A stretch of DNA of 46,069 bases from CAZVRZ01 sp964629965. Lineage in GTDB: Bacteria; Chloroflexota; Anaerolineae; Anaerolineales; UBA4823. The stretch lies in assembly GCA_964629965.1 (NCBI GenBank), contig CAZVRZ010000023.1:1-46069 (forward strand), read 5' to 3'. Shown piece by piece: positions 1-9,120 of the stretch. How positions within the stretch are numbered: position 1 is the stretch's first letter; each line of letters opens with the position of its first letter. The translations under genes were made by a program, and so were the position numbers. The notes under the pieces were generated by a model that was not told where the DNA came from, searched no databases, and saw nothing but the letters and a program-made list of their open reading frames with translations.

Positions 1-67
1 TGGTGGGAGCTCAAGCTTACCAGAGTTCAACCACTATTTTGTCCGGTAGTGAAACGAGGCTATAAGT

Positions 68-1009
68 ATGATCATCAGCGCCAGCCGTAGAACGGATATA
101 CCGGCTTTTTACGCCGAATGGTTTATGAACCGCATCCGGGCAGGTTTTTGCACCGTTCCCAACCAATTTAACCTGCGCCAGGTAGCTCACGTATCGCTCA
201 AGCCGGAAGAGGTGGAGGTGATCGTTTTTTGGACGCGCAACCCGGCGCCGCTCATATCGCATCTAGACAGACTCGACCAGGCAGGGATGCGGTATTATTT
301 TCATTACACGCTTTTGAACAACCCCAAAGAATTGGATGTCAAAGGACCGGCACTGCCTGCTGCGCTGCGCACTTTTCGAAGGCTAGCGGAACGCATAGGG
401 CCAAACAAAGTGATCTGGCGCTATGATCCGATCATCTTTACCAACCGGATGGGACCAGCATTTCATGAGGACACTTTTGGGCAGATTGCGGCCCAACTGC
501 GCGGCCATACCCGGCGAGTGGTGATCAGCCTGGCGGATGAGTACGCCAAAACTCACAAGCGCCTGGCAGCACTGGAAAATCAAGGCATTCACCTGGAATT
601 CTACAAAGACAATCCTAACGAAGAATTCGATCATTTGATGGAGTTCATGGTGGAGACAGCCAGCGAGAACGAGATGGAAATCGTCAGTTGTGCAGAAGCG
701 CTGGGCCTGAATCGCTACGGCATACGGCCAGGCAAATGCGTGGATAACGATTATATCCAGAAGGTATTCGGCCTGAATATCAGCCCATCAAAAGATCCGG
801 GTCAGCGAGCGGCCTGCGGCTGCGTGGTAAGCAAAGACATTGGCATGTACGATTCGTGTCTGTTCGAATGTGCTTACTGCTATGCCACCAGCAGCTTCGA
901 ACGAGCGCGTACCAACTTTGGCCAGCACGATCCCCGCTCGCCATCCATGATCGGTCATTATGAGGCGACTCTGCCGGCAGCCAAGCAAAATGGGGGACCA
1001 ATCGAATAG
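68..1009 (+). CDS. DUF1848 family protein with C-terminal Cys cluster
   Basis: The 313-aa product begins with IISASRRTDIPAFYAEWF, the hallmark N-terminus of DUF1848 proteins, which have no established reaction. The C-terminal part carries a CX3CX2C pattern (C264, C268, C271, followed by YCYA) like the cluster-binding motif of radical SAM enzymes, plus a nearby CGC; this suggests an iron-sulfur cluster but does not prove one. GAGG at 56-59 stands eight bases before the ATG and supports the start. The gene converges on the dihydroorotate dehydrogenase-like gene, with a shared hairpin between them, so the two are separate units. Family assignment is firm from the N-terminus; function is unknown. 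Confidence 0.85.
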   Translation: MIISASRRTDIPAFYAEWFMNRIRAGFCTVPNQFNLRQVAHVSLKPEEVEVIVFWTRNPAPLISHLDRLDQAGMRYYFHYTLLNNPKELDVKGPALPAALRTFRRLAERIGPNKVIWRYDPIIFTNRMGPAFHEDTFGQIAAQLRGHTRRVVISLADEYAKTHKRLAALENQGIHLEFYKDNPNEEFDHLMEFMVETASENEMEIVSCAEALGLNRYGIRPGKCVDNDYIQKVFGLNISPSKDPGQRAACGCVVSKDIGMYDSCLFECAYCYATSSFERARTNFGQHDPRSPSMIGHYEATLPAAKQNGGPIE

Positions 1010-1014
1010 TACAC

Positions 1015-1047
1015 AAAAGGACTGTCTCTGGTGGGGACAGTCCTTTT
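1015..1047. terminator. Bidirectional hairpin terminator
   Basis: A 12-bp perfect stem (AAAAGGACTGTC pairing with GACAGTCCTTTT) encloses a nine-base loop. A runs on one side and T runs on the other let it act as a Rho-independent terminator for both convergent neighbours. Confidence 0.85.
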
Positions 1048-1071
1048 ATAACAAGTCTAAAGCAGGTAGCT

Positions 1072-2070
1072 TTAGGGCAGCAGCTTATACGAGTTGAGTA
1101 CCTTCATATAATTTGCGCGCTCAAAAGCAGCCGGTTCGGCCACGGCCTGCTGGCTCATGCTGCCTTTCATCTGTAAAACGGATTGATATTCTTTCTCAAC
1201 CATCCAGGCTTCGAGTTCGGCCAGGATATCGGCAGCGTACTCGGGACCATGCTTAAGCAAAGCAGAGGTGGTCATGGCCACGCTGGCACCAGCCATGACG
1301 GCCTTGACAGCATCCTTGCCAGAATGCACGCCGCTGGTCAACGCCAGGTCAGCCTGGAGACGACCATACAACATAGCAATCCAGCGCAAGGGAAGGCGCA
1401 AATCATGGGAGGTGCTTAGAACCAGATTGGGGGTCACTTCCAACGCATCCAGGTCAAAGTCGGGCTGGTAAAAGCGGTTGAAAAGCACCAAGCCGTTAGC
1501 GCCAGCTTCAACCAGGCGGCGAGCCAGGTTGGGCAGCGAGGTGAAGAATGGGCTGAGCTTAACCGCCAACGGGATGTGCACCTGGGAGCGCACATCTTTC
1601 ACCAGGGTAACATAGACGTCTTCCAACTCAGCGCCGGTCAACCTAGAATCGGTGGGCAGGAAGTAAATATTCAATTCCAGCGCGTCGGCGCCGGCTTCTT
1701 CAATTTTCTTGGCATACTTGATCCAGCCACCGGTCGAAACGCCATTTAAACTGCCGATCACAGGAATATTGACGGCCNNNNNNNNNNGAATGTGCTCGAT
1801 ATATGCGTCCGGAGCCAGGGTGTACTTACCATGGTTGGGAAAATAACTTTGAGCTTCCGACTGGGAATCGGTGCCAACCGTAAGATAATGATCAAGCTCA
1901 AGGCTTTCATGAGTAATTTGCTCTTCGAAGAGTGAATATAGAACCAGAGCAGAAATCCCGGCTGCCTCCAGGCGTTTGACCGAATCCATTTTTTCAGACA
2001 ACGGAGAAGGGGAAGCGACCAGAGGATTTTTGAGGTTCAAGCCCAAGTAAGTTGTAGATAGATCTACCAT
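1072..2070 (-). CDS. Dihydroorotate dehydrogenase-like flavoprotein
   Basis: The sequence starts MVDLSTTYLGLNLKNP and continues with blocks typical of the FMN-dependent TIM-barrel dihydroorotate dehydrogenase superfamily (VASPSPLSEKMDSVKRLEAAG, AVKLSPFFTSLPNLARRL, SGVHSGKDAVKAVMAGA). Proteins of this class often sit beside pyruvate:ferredoxin oxidoreductase genes, as here, and are usually annotated only as DHOD-like; a true role in pyrimidine synthesis is not shown. GGAGG lies a few bases before the ATG. Ten Ns at 1778-1787 interrupt the gene, so four residues are unknown and the true length could differ if the gap was padded. It follows the PFOR gene on the same strand but is separated from it by a strong hairpin. 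Confidence 0.8.
   Translation of the reverse strand: MVDLSTTYLGLNLKNPLVASPSPLSEKMDSVKRLEAAGISALVLYSLFEEQITHESLELDHYLTVGTDSQSEAQSYFPNHGKYTLAPDAYIEHIXXXXAVNIPVIGSLNGVSTGGWIKYAKKIEEAGADALELNIYFLPTDSRLTGAELEDVYVTLVKDVRSQVHIPLAVKLSPFFTSLPNLARRLVEAGANGLVLFNRFYQPDFDLDALEVTPNLVLSTSHDLRLPLRWIAMLYGRLQADLALTSGVHSGKDAVKAVMAGASVAMTTSALLKHGPEYAADILAELEAWMVEKEYQSVLQMKGSMSQQAVAEPAAFERANYMKVLNSYKLLP
1778..1787. other. Assembly gap (10 N)
   Basis: Ten undetermined bases inside the dihydroorotate dehydrogenase-like gene. The reading frame continues on both sides, which suggests that the stated gap length is right or differs by a multiple of three. Confidence 0.95.
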
Positions 2071-2102
2071 TTCAATTCCTCCATATGTGGTTAGTTAGGC
2101 AT

Positions 2103-2146
2103 TAACTCGTGGGGACTGCTCATCTTGCAGCAGTCCCCACGAGTTA
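2103..2146. terminator. 18-bp perfect hairpin downstream of PFOR gene
   Basis: Arms TAACTCGTGGGGACTGCT (2103-2120) and its exact complement (2129-2146) enclose an eight-base loop. It lies just beyond the PFOR stop. No clear T tract follows on the minus strand, so it may act as an attenuator or RNA-stabilising hairpin rather than a classical terminator. Confidence 0.65.
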
Positions 2147-2159
2147 CATATTGTTTGGT

Positions 2160-5100
2160 TTACTTATCGGTCTCAGCATCGCCATCATAGTGCATGGCAG
2201 CCAGCTGCTTGTAGTAGCTCCAGCGGGATTTTACATCCGCCTGGGCCTTCTTCAAGAGCATCTCGGCGCGCGGCTCATCAGTCTGGAGAAGCAGACGATA
2301 GCGAGTTTCGTTATAAACGTACTGGTCGAGCGGAATACTTGGCTCCTTGGAGTCGAGTGACAGGGGATTCTTGCCTTCTGCTGCCAGCGCTGGATTGAAG
2401 CGGTAAAGCGGCCAATATCCAGACTGGGCAGCCAGTTTTTGTTGTTCAAGGCCCTTACGCATGTCAAGGCCCTGGTTAATACAATGGCTGTAGGCAACGA
2501 TCAGGGATGGGCCATCGTATGCATCCGCTTCCAGGAAGGCAGTCAGGGTTTGCTGATCGCTGGCGCCCATGGCTACCTTGGCAACATACACATAGCCATA
2601 AGCCATGGCGATCAGTCCAAGATCCTTCTTGGGTAGACCCTTGCCCTGGGCAGCGAACTTGGCGACTGCGGCACGCGGGGTTGCCTTAGACGCTTGTCCA
2701 CCGGTGTTGGAATATACCTCAGTATCGAGCACCAACACGTTGACATTTCGTCCGGAAGCCAAAACGTGATCCAGGCCGCCATAACCGATATCATAAGCCC
2801 AGCCATCGCCGCCCATGATCCATACGCTCTTGCGTACTAACATATCTGCCAGGCTAAATAGATCGCGAGCATGCGGATCGTTCACATCCTGTAATTTCTT
2901 CTTGAGCACATCGACGCGTTCGCGCTGAGCCTTGATGCCTGCTTCGTTACTTTGATCCGCTTCGAGCAAACCTGCCACCAGGTCGCCGCCAACCAACCCG
3001 GAAAGCTGCGACAGCAGTTCGCGAGCATACTCTCCTTGCTTATCCAGGGTCAGGCGCATACCAAGGCCAAATTCTGCATTATCCTCGAAGAGCGAGTTAG
3101 ACCAGGCCGGGCCGCGGCCTTCGGCGTTCTTCGCCCAAGGAGTAGTGGGCAAATTACCGCCGTAGATCGAGGTACAGCCGGTGGCATTGGCAACCAGGAT
3201 ACGATCACCGAAGAGTTGAGAAAGCAGCTTGATATAAGGAGTTTCTCCGCAGGCAGCGCAAGCGCCAGAAAATTCAAAGAGCGGCTGGAGAAGTGAAACA
3301 TTCTTGATGGTGCGGACGTTCAGGTTCGTACGATCGACTTCGGGCAATGCGAGGAAGAAATCCCAGTTCGCAGCTTCGGGTTCCCGCAAGGAGAACTGCT
3401 CAGCCATGTTAATCGCTTTGCGACCCACCTGAACCTTATCCTTAGCAGGGCAGGCTTCAACGCAGAGAGCGCAACCAGTGCAGTCTTCAGGAGCGATCTG
3501 CAAGGTGTATTTCATACCAGCGAATTCTTTCCAGCGCGCGTCTGTGCTCTTGAAGGTTGCAGGAGCGCCTACCAACTGGCTCGGATCGTAGATTTTCTCG
3601 CGGATGACCGCATGCGGGCAGACAAAAACGCATTTACCGCATTGGATACAAACATCAGGATCCCAAACCGGGATTTCAAGGGCAATATTGCGCTTTTCCC
3701 ATTGGGTGGTGGCAGATGGGAAAGTACCGTCAACCGGCATGGCGCTGACAGGAAGATCATCACCTTCCAACAAGATCATTTTGCCTAACACATCCTTAAC
3801 GAACTGGGGAGCAGCCTCGGGCACGGCAGGCCGGCGGGTGAGGGTGCTGGTAACCTTGGAGGGAACGGTTACCTCTTGCAGGTTAGCGAGAGTGCCATCG
3901 ACCGCAGCGAAGTTCTTCTGCACTACGGCCTCGCCGCGCTTGCCATAGGTTTTCTTGATACTTTTCTTGATCTCTTCGATAGCATGCTCGCGCGGCAGAA
4001 CACCACTGATCGCGAAGAAGCAGGTTTGCATAATCGTGTTGATGCGACCGCCCATACCTGTCTGGCTAGCCACTTCGTAAGCGTCGATCACGAAGAAACG
4101 CAGTTTCTTGTTGATAATGACTTCTTGAACTTCACGAGGCAGGTTATCCCATACTTGCTCTGCGCTAAAGATACTGTTGAGCAAAAAAACGCCTCCCGGC
4201 ATGGCATACTTGAGGATATCAACACGCTCCAAGAAGCTGAATAGATGGCAGGCAACAAAATTAGCCGAGTTAGGCTGAATCAGGTAAGGCGCATGAATCG
4301 GATCTGGGCCAAAGCGCAGGTGGGAGGTGGTAATGCCGCCAGACTTCTTAGAGTCATAAACGAAGTAGCCCTGCCCGTAGTTCTCGGTTTCTTCTCCGAT
4401 TATCTTGATTGAATTCTTGTTGGCGCCAACAGTGCCATCCGAGCCGAGACCCCAGAAGACACAACGCACCGTTCGAGGGGACTCAACCAAAAAACTCGGA
4501 TCATAGTCCAGGCTGGTGTGAGTAACATCATCATTGATACCGATGGTGAAGTGATTCTTCGGCTCGGGCTTGAGCATTTCATCAAAAACGCCCTTGGCCA
4601 TGGCAGGGGTGAATTCTTTTGAAGATAGACCATATCGTCCACCGGTTATGGTGAGCTTCTGACCTTTCCAACCTTCGGCAATGGCAGTGATCACATCTAC
4701 GTAGAGCGGTTCGCCGGCTGCGCCAGGTTCTTTGGTTCGATCAAGAACAGCAATATTCTTGACCGTGGGTGGCAGGGCAGCAATGAAATTTTCCACAGAG
4801 AAAGGCCGGTATAAACGCACTTTGAGCACGCCAACTTTTTCGCCCTGTGCATTCAAGAACTTGGCCGTCTCAGAGGCAGTTTCGGCAGCAGAGCCCATCA
4901 CCACAATTACGCGATCGGCATCCGGCGCGCCATCGTAATCAAACAGGTTGTAGCGGCGTCCAACCACCTGGTAAAACTTATCCATGGCCTTTTGAACAAG
5001 AGCAGGGCAAGCCAGGTAGAAAGGATTGACCGTTTCACGACCCTGGAAATATACATCCGGGTTTTGCGCCGTGCCACGAATGAAGGGATTATCGGGCGAC

Positions 5101-5723
5101 AGAGCGCGGGCACGATGCGCCCGCACCAAATCGTCGCTGATCATGGTACGGATTTCATCGTCACTAAGCAAGCAGATTTTGTTCACTTCCGCCGAGGTGC
5201 GGAAGCCATCAAAGAAGTGCAAGAAAGGCACACGCGATTCCAGGGTTGCAGCCTGGGCAATCAGAGCCAGATCATGGGCCTCCTGAGCAGAGTTTGAACA
5301 TAGCAAAGCATAACCTGTGCTGCGAACAGCCATTACATCGGAATGATCGCCAAAGATCGAGAGGGCCTGGGCAGCAATCGAACGCGCCGATACGTGGAAA
5401 ACTGTCGAGGTGAGCTCGCCAGCAATCTTGAACATATTCGGGATCATCAACAGCAAGCCTTGAGAAGCAGTGAAGGTGGTTGTCAGAGAGCCTGTCTGCA
5501 AAGCGCCATGCACTGCGCCGGCAGCCCCGCCTTCGGATTGCATTTCGACCACCATAGGAATTGTGCCCCAAATGTTGGGGCGCTTTTGGGCAGACCACTC
5601 ATCTGCAAATTCCCCCATGGTCGAAGATGGCGTGATGGGGTAAATTGCAATCACCTCGTTGACGCGATGAGCAACATAGGCGGTAGCCTCATTCGCATCA
5701 ATATTAACCATTGTCTTTGCCAT
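2160..5723 (-). CDS. nifJ: Pyruvate:ferredoxin (flavodoxin) oxidoreductase
   Basis: This 1187-aa protein has the full single-chain PFOR layout, which oxidatively decarboxylates pyruvate to acetyl-CoA and reduces ferredoxin. The N-terminal pyrimidine domain starts MVNIDANEATAYVAHRVNEV with the ITPSS(T)MGE motif. Two 4Fe-4S motifs follow (CIQCGKCVFVCP near residue 692 and CTGCALCVEACP near 748), and the C-terminal TPP-binding domain carries MGGDGWAYDIGYGG near residue 972. The start chosen is the ATG at 5723, because GGAG stands six bases upstream; the frame is open ten codons further but without a ribosome site. Length matches the family. It indicates anaerobic or fermentative metabolism. The neighbour downstream on the same strand is the DHOD-like gene. 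Confidence 0.95.
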   Translation of the reverse strand: MAKTMVNIDANEATAYVAHRVNEVIAIYPITPSSTMGEFADEWSAQKRPNIWGTIPMVVEMQSEGGAAGAVHGALQTGSLTTTFTASQGLLLMIPNMFKIAGELTSTVFHVSARSIAAQALSIFGDHSDVMAVRSTGYALLCSNSAQEAHDLALIAQAATLESRVPFLHFFDGFRTSAEVNKICLLSDDEIRTMISDDLVRAHRARALSPDNPFIRGTAQNPDVYFQGRETVNPFYLACPALVQKAMDKFYQVVGRRYNLFDYDGAPDADRVIVVMGSAAETASETAKFLNAQGEKVGVLKVRLYRPFSVENFIAALPPTVKNIAVLDRTKEPGAAGEPLYVDVITAIAEGWKGQKLTITGGRYGLSSKEFTPAMAKGVFDEMLKPEPKNHFTIGINDDVTHTSLDYDPSFLVESPRTVRCVFWGLGSDGTVGANKNSIKIIGEETENYGQGYFVYDSKKSGGITTSHLRFGPDPIHAPYLIQPNSANFVACHLFSFLERVDILKYAMPGGVFLLNSIFSAEQVWDNLPREVQEVIINKKLRFFVIDAYEVASQTGMGGRINTIMQTCFFAISGVLPREHAIEEIKKSIKKTYGKRGEAVVQKNFAAVDGTLANLQEVTVPSKVTSTLTRRPAVPEAAPQFVKDVLGKMILLEGDDLPVSAMPVDGTFPSATTQWEKRNIALEIPVWDPDVCIQCGKCVFVCPHAVIREKIYDPSQLVGAPATFKSTDARWKEFAGMKYTLQIAPEDCTGCALCVEACPAKDKVQVGRKAINMAEQFSLREPEAANWDFFLALPEVDRTNLNVRTIKNVSLLQPLFEFSGACAACGETPYIKLLSQLFGDRILVANATGCTSIYGGNLPTTPWAKNAEGRGPAWSNSLFEDNAEFGLGMRLTLDKQGEYARELLSQLSGLVGGDLVAGLLEADQSNEAGIKAQRERVDVLKKKLQDVNDPHARDLFSLADMLVRKSVWIMGGDGWAYDIGYGGLDHVLASGRNVNVLVLDTEVYSNTGGQASKATPRAAVAKFAAQGKGLPKKDLGLIAMAYGYVYVAKVAMGASDQQTLTAFLEADAYDGPSLIVAYSHCINQGLDMRKGLEQQKLAAQSGYWPLYRFNPALAAEGKNPLSLDSKEPSIPLDQYVYNETRYRLLLQTDEPRAEMLLKKAQADVKSRWSYYKQLAAMHYDGDAETDK

Positions 5724-6044
5724 AATTTTCTCCATTCTTGCAGGGCATACCAACCCCGCTTAATATAGTTTAGGTTTAATTCCAGTTTAAAAGTGTAGCT
5801 CTTTAGACGCTTAGACACAAGTTATTTATGGCACATAAATCACCTGTGACCTGTCATATTAACGCAATCCAAGATAAAGGGTTGTTGGGGGCAGTAACAA
5901 CACACCTCAAGCAAGTCCATCATCCATCCTATTTGTCATCCCAAAAGCAGGTATATTATATACTATACTTGGGGATGAAAAGAAATTGATCCAAAAATCG
6001 TCCGCCAGACTCAAACAATCGATTGAAGGCGAGGAGCAGTTAAG
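5724..6044. other. Divergent intergenic region between PFOR and UbiD genes
   Basis: This 321-base AT-rich stretch separates the divergent PFOR and UbiD-family genes and must hold both promoters. No open frame with a ribosome site was seen. The UbiD side has a candidate promoter (see separate entry) and GAGGAG eight bases before its ATG. On the PFOR side only a weak TATATT-like box is visible near 5767-5772. Confidence 0.7.
5933..5969 (+). promoter_or_regulatory. Candidate promoter for the ubiD-acnX operon
   Basis: TTGTCA at 5933-5938 precedes TATATA at 5957-5962 with an 18-base spacer; two overlapping TATACT boxes (5959 and 5964) are alternatives. This fits a housekeeping promoter about 70 bases before the UbiD start codon. 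It is a motif call only. Confidence 0.45.
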
Positions 6045-7382
6045 ATGAGCTTACGAGATTACCTGGAACGCCTGGAAGCAGAACAGCGCCTGGTACGCGT
6101 CCAGGCTGAGATCAGCAAAGATTTTGAAATTGCCGGTGTGCTAAAAAAACTCGAACCACGGCCAATGCTGTTTGAAAATGTGCGTCAAAGTGCTTTGCGC
6201 GTGGCGGGGAACCTGTTTTGCAGCAAAGCCGCGTTTGCCGATTACTTCCAAATTTCTGTGGGGCAGATCATTTCTAGACTAAGCGATGCGATTCGGGAAC
6301 GCAGCATGTGCGAAAAAGTTGGGCAAGCTGCCTGCCAGGAAGTCATCGAAACTCATCCTGACCTGGATAAGCTGCCCTTGATGCGCCACTGTTCCGGCGA
6401 TGGCGGCCCTTATATCAGTGCCGGCATAATGATTGCTCGCCACCCCGTTTATGGTCAAAACATGGATTTTCATCGCTGCATGCAGATATCCAAAAATGAA
6501 TTGGCCGTTCGGGTGGTGCGCGGCCGGCATTTCGACCGTTTTCTGAGCGAATTGGGGCAAGTCGAGGCTGCCATCTGTATCGGCAGCACACCCAACCTGT
6601 TGGCAGCCGCGGCTACTTCGGTGGAAATTGGCATCGATGAGCTTGAAATCGCCAACGCTTTAGAGCCGGTAGAAATAGTGCATGCCCACAGCATTGATGT
6701 GTGGGTACCAGCGAACGTGGAAGTGGTCATTGAAGGTGTAGTGTATCGCGACCGGCGGCACGCGGAAGGGCCCTTTGTGGACCTCACAGGAGCCTACGAT
6801 GCAATCCGCCAGGAACCCGTTTTTGAAGTTACCGCCATCACCCACCGCAAAGACGCCATCTGGCAGGCGCTGCTTCCAGGAGCCTTGGAACATAAACTCT
6901 TGATGGGAATGCCGCGCGAGCCAACGATTTACCAAAAGGTGAACGGGGTGGTGCGCTGCCTGGATGTCAATGTAAACCCGGGAGGATGTTCCTGGCTGCA
7001 TGCCATTGTGCAGATCGATAAACAGACGGAAGGTGATGGCAAAAAAGCCATCCAAGCAGCTTTTGCGGGGCACAACTCATGCAAACATGTGTTTGTTGTC
7101 GATAAAGATATCGATATCTATAATCCCCTGGCTGTTGAATGGGCTATGGCAACCCGCTTTCAGGGCGATGTAGACCTGGTGATGCTGCCTAAAGAGCGCG
7201 GCTCCAGCCTGGATCCCAGTGCAGAGGCCGGCACCCACTTGACGACGAAACTAGGCTTCGATATGACCAAACCGGTAGAACCCGGTGAGCAGGGCAGCAA
7301 AGGGCATGCTTATGATACAGCCTCTTTTCCGGAGGTTGACCTGGGCCGCTTCGTGCCCAGCAAGCAGGAGGCCGGCCAATGA
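6045..7382 (+). CDS. UbiD-family decarboxylase, probable anhydromevalonate phosphate decarboxylase
   Basis: The 445-aa protein belongs to the UbiD family of prenylated-FMN-dependent decarboxylases. It has the opening MSLRDYLERLE, a central EGPFVDLTGAYD block (E241, D246; the second acid is usually Glu) and an upstream HRCMQISKNELAVRVVRGRH segment that should supply the active-site Arg. The stop codon overlaps the start of aconitase X (ATGA), so the two are translationally coupled. The trio UbiD, AcnX-large, AcnX-swivel matches the phosphomevalonate dehydratase/anhydromevalonate phosphate decarboxylase set of the archaeal modified mevalonate pathway. The family call is sure; the substrate is inferred from neighbours. 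No ubiX gene is in the window. Confidence 0.85.
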   Translation: MSLRDYLERLEAEQRLVRVQAEISKDFEIAGVLKKLEPRPMLFENVRQSALRVAGNLFCSKAAFADYFQISVGQIISRLSDAIRERSMCEKVGQAACQEVIETHPDLDKLPLMRHCSGDGGPYISAGIMIARHPVYGQNMDFHRCMQISKNELAVRVVRGRHFDRFLSELGQVEAAICIGSTPNLLAAAATSVEIGIDELEIANALEPVEIVHAHSIDVWVPANVEVVIEGVVYRDRRHAEGPFVDLTGAYDAIRQEPVFEVTAITHRKDAIWQALLPGALEHKLLMGMPREPTIYQKVNGVVRCLDVNVNPGGCSWLHAIVQIDKQTEGDGKKAIQAAFAGHNSCKHVFVVDKDIDIYNPLAVEWAMATRFQGDVDLVMLPKERGSSLDPSAEAGTHLTTKLGFDMTKPVEPGEQGSKGHAYDTASFPEVDLGRFVPSKQEAGQ

Positions 7383-8671
7383 ACCTGACTGCTGGAGAAC
7401 AGGAGCTCCTTGCTGGGAAACAGGGCCGCTCCATGCGAAAGGCAATGGAAATTCTGGTTGCCCTGGGTACTATTTATGGCGCAGAGTCTATGCTGCCGGT
7501 AACTTCCGTCCAGGTAGCAGGCGTAAGTTACGCCAACCTTGGTGAAGCAGGCTTGAGTTTCTTAGCAGAAATGGCTGCAGGCGGCGGAAAAGCCTCGCCG
7601 GCAGGTGTATTCAGCACGCTCAACCCGGCCGGCATGGATATCGATGATGTGGATGGAGAACATCCGTGGGAAAACGGCGCACAACGCATGGGAATTGATG
7701 CACAGTTTGCCCGTAACCAACAACGCGTGATCGAGGCTTTTGCCCGCATGGGCATCACGACCACCTGTACCTGCACACCTTACCTGGTAGGGAACGTACC
7801 ACACTATGGAGAGCATATTGCCTGGGCAGAAAGCAGCGCAGTCTGCTATGCAAATTCGGTGCTGGGAGCACGAAGTAACCGCGAAGGTGGCCCGAGCGCC
7901 CTGGCCGCGGCTCTGACAGGATGTACCCCGGCCTATGGTTATCACCTTGACCAGGAACGATGCCCGGTGGTAACAGTCAGGGTTGCGGTGAGGCCGCCAG
8001 AAGACGATCGAAAAAGCATGGGTGAGATTCGGAGAGCGACCCAGTTTTATGGCGCTTTAGGAAAAGTGATCGGCGAGAAACTTGCCTTGTATGGTTTACG
8101 CCCGGTGCCTTACATCTTGGGATTTAACGAGCCAGGCAAAAACGTGCCGGTATCATTAGAAGAGTTGAAATCTTTCTGCGCCAGCATTGCCACTTATGGT
8201 GGAACAGCGCTCTTTCACATGGCAGGGGTCACGCCTGAAGCGGCTTTATACGCTCCGCCAAGAGATGTTATCGATATTGAAGCTCAAGATATCGAGCAAG
8301 CAATTACATCCCTGAATGAAGTCGATTCAAGCGAGGTGGACTTCGTCAGCCTAGGCTGCCCACATCTTTCGTTGGTTGAGATTGCCCACCTGGCAGAATT
8401 GCTGCGTGGCAAGAAAGTGGTTAAAGAATTCTGGATAACTACATCTCGCCCGGTGCGTCACATGGCTGAACGCATGGGCTACGTACAAACCATCGAGGCC
8501 AGCGGCGCCAAGTTCGCCGTAGACACCTGTTGCGTAGTTGCTCCCATCCAAGGGCGCTTTAAGGCGATAGCCACCGATAGCGCTAAAGCCTGCTATTATG
8601 CCAGCTCCAAGAATAAATTTAAAACCATGTTCAAAACATTCGAGCAAGTGGTTGCAGAAGCGATTGGATAA
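7379..8671 (+). CDS. Aconitase X catalytic (large) subunit, probable phosphomevalonate dehydratase large subunit
   Basis: The 430-aa product is a DUF521/aconitase X catalytic protein. It shows the conserved CYANSVLGARSNREGGPSAL segment and cysteines expected to hold an iron-sulfur cluster (C130/C132 in TTTCTCTPY and C384/C385 in DTCCVVAP). Known members act as cis-3-hydroxyproline dehydratase, hydroxyproline-related dehydratases or, in archaea, phosphomevalonate dehydratase. The two-gene split and the UbiD neighbour favour the last. The ATG overlaps the UbiD stop by four bases. The small swivel subunit follows 54 bases later. The family is certain; the substrate is an inference from the gene set. 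Confidence 0.88.
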   Translation: MNLTAGEQELLAGKQGRSMRKAMEILVALGTIYGAESMLPVTSVQVAGVSYANLGEAGLSFLAEMAAGGGKASPAGVFSTLNPAGMDIDDVDGEHPWENGAQRMGIDAQFARNQQRVIEAFARMGITTTCTCTPYLVGNVPHYGEHIAWAESSAVCYANSVLGARSNREGGPSALAAALTGCTPAYGYHLDQERCPVVTVRVAVRPPEDDRKSMGEIRRATQFYGALGKVIGEKLALYGLRPVPYILGFNEPGKNVPVSLEELKSFCASIATYGGTALFHMAGVTPEAALYAPPRDVIDIEAQDIEQAITSLNEVDSSEVDFVSLGCPHLSLVEIAHLAELLRGKKVVKEFWITTSRPVRHMAERMGYVQTIEASGAKFAVDTCCVVAPIQGRFKAIATDSAKACYYASSKNKFKTMFKTFEQVVAEAIG

Positions 8672-8725
8672 GGATTACTTGCAATGCAAAAAACGGTTCA
8701 CTGGCCAACGGATCAAGGGTAAAGT

Positions 8726-9118
8726 ATGAAACTACAAGGCAGAAAGATATATAGCGGACAAGCCAGCGGCAAGACACTGGTCACCCGCATGGGCATTTCC
8801 TTTTTTGGCGGTGTTGATCCAGAAAGCGGCCTGGTAGTGGAAAAAGGGCATGAGCTAGAGGGTCAATCGATTGCGGGTAAGGTGCTAGTATTTCCTACCG
8901 GCAAAGGCTCTACGGTGGGATCATATACGCTTTACCGTCTTAAACACAATGACAAAGCCCCGGTTGCAATCATCAATGCGGAATGCGAAACAATCACTGC
9001 GGTTGGCTGTATCATTGCCGAAATTCCCTGCATTGATCATGTGGCAATCGAGAATTTAACTACCGGCATGAATGTGTGGGTGAACGGAGAAGCAGGAACT
9101 GTGGAGGAGTTAGGATAA
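8726..9118 (+). CDS. Aconitase X swivel-domain (small) subunit
   Basis: This 130-aa protein is the DUF126 swivel domain that closes over the aconitase X active site. It has a GKGSTVGSYTLY loop around S62, equivalent to the phosphate- or carboxylate-binding serine loop, and ends with a C-terminal beta segment (VWVNGEAGTVEEL). It is a separate gene here, as in archaeal phosphomevalonate dehydratase, whereas many bacterial AcnX enzymes are fused. A weak AAGGG precedes the ATG. Its 3' end meets the convergent giant gene across a tandem hairpin array (9121-9192), which may terminate both transcripts. Confidence 0.88.
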   Translation: MKLQGRKIYSGQASGKTLVTRMGISFFGGVDPESGLVVEKGHELEGQSIAGKVLVFPTGKGSTVGSYTLYRLKHNDKAPVAIINAECETITAVGCIIAEIPCIDHVAIENLTTGMNVWVNGEAGTVEELG

Positions 9119-9120
9119 GT

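Noticed and set aside
1..67. Promoter TTGTCC-16-TATAAG before the DUF1848 gene
   Set aside because: The -10 box would lie two bases before the ATG, putting the RNA start inside the gene. The nearby GAGG supports ordinary translation from an upstream promoter outside the window.
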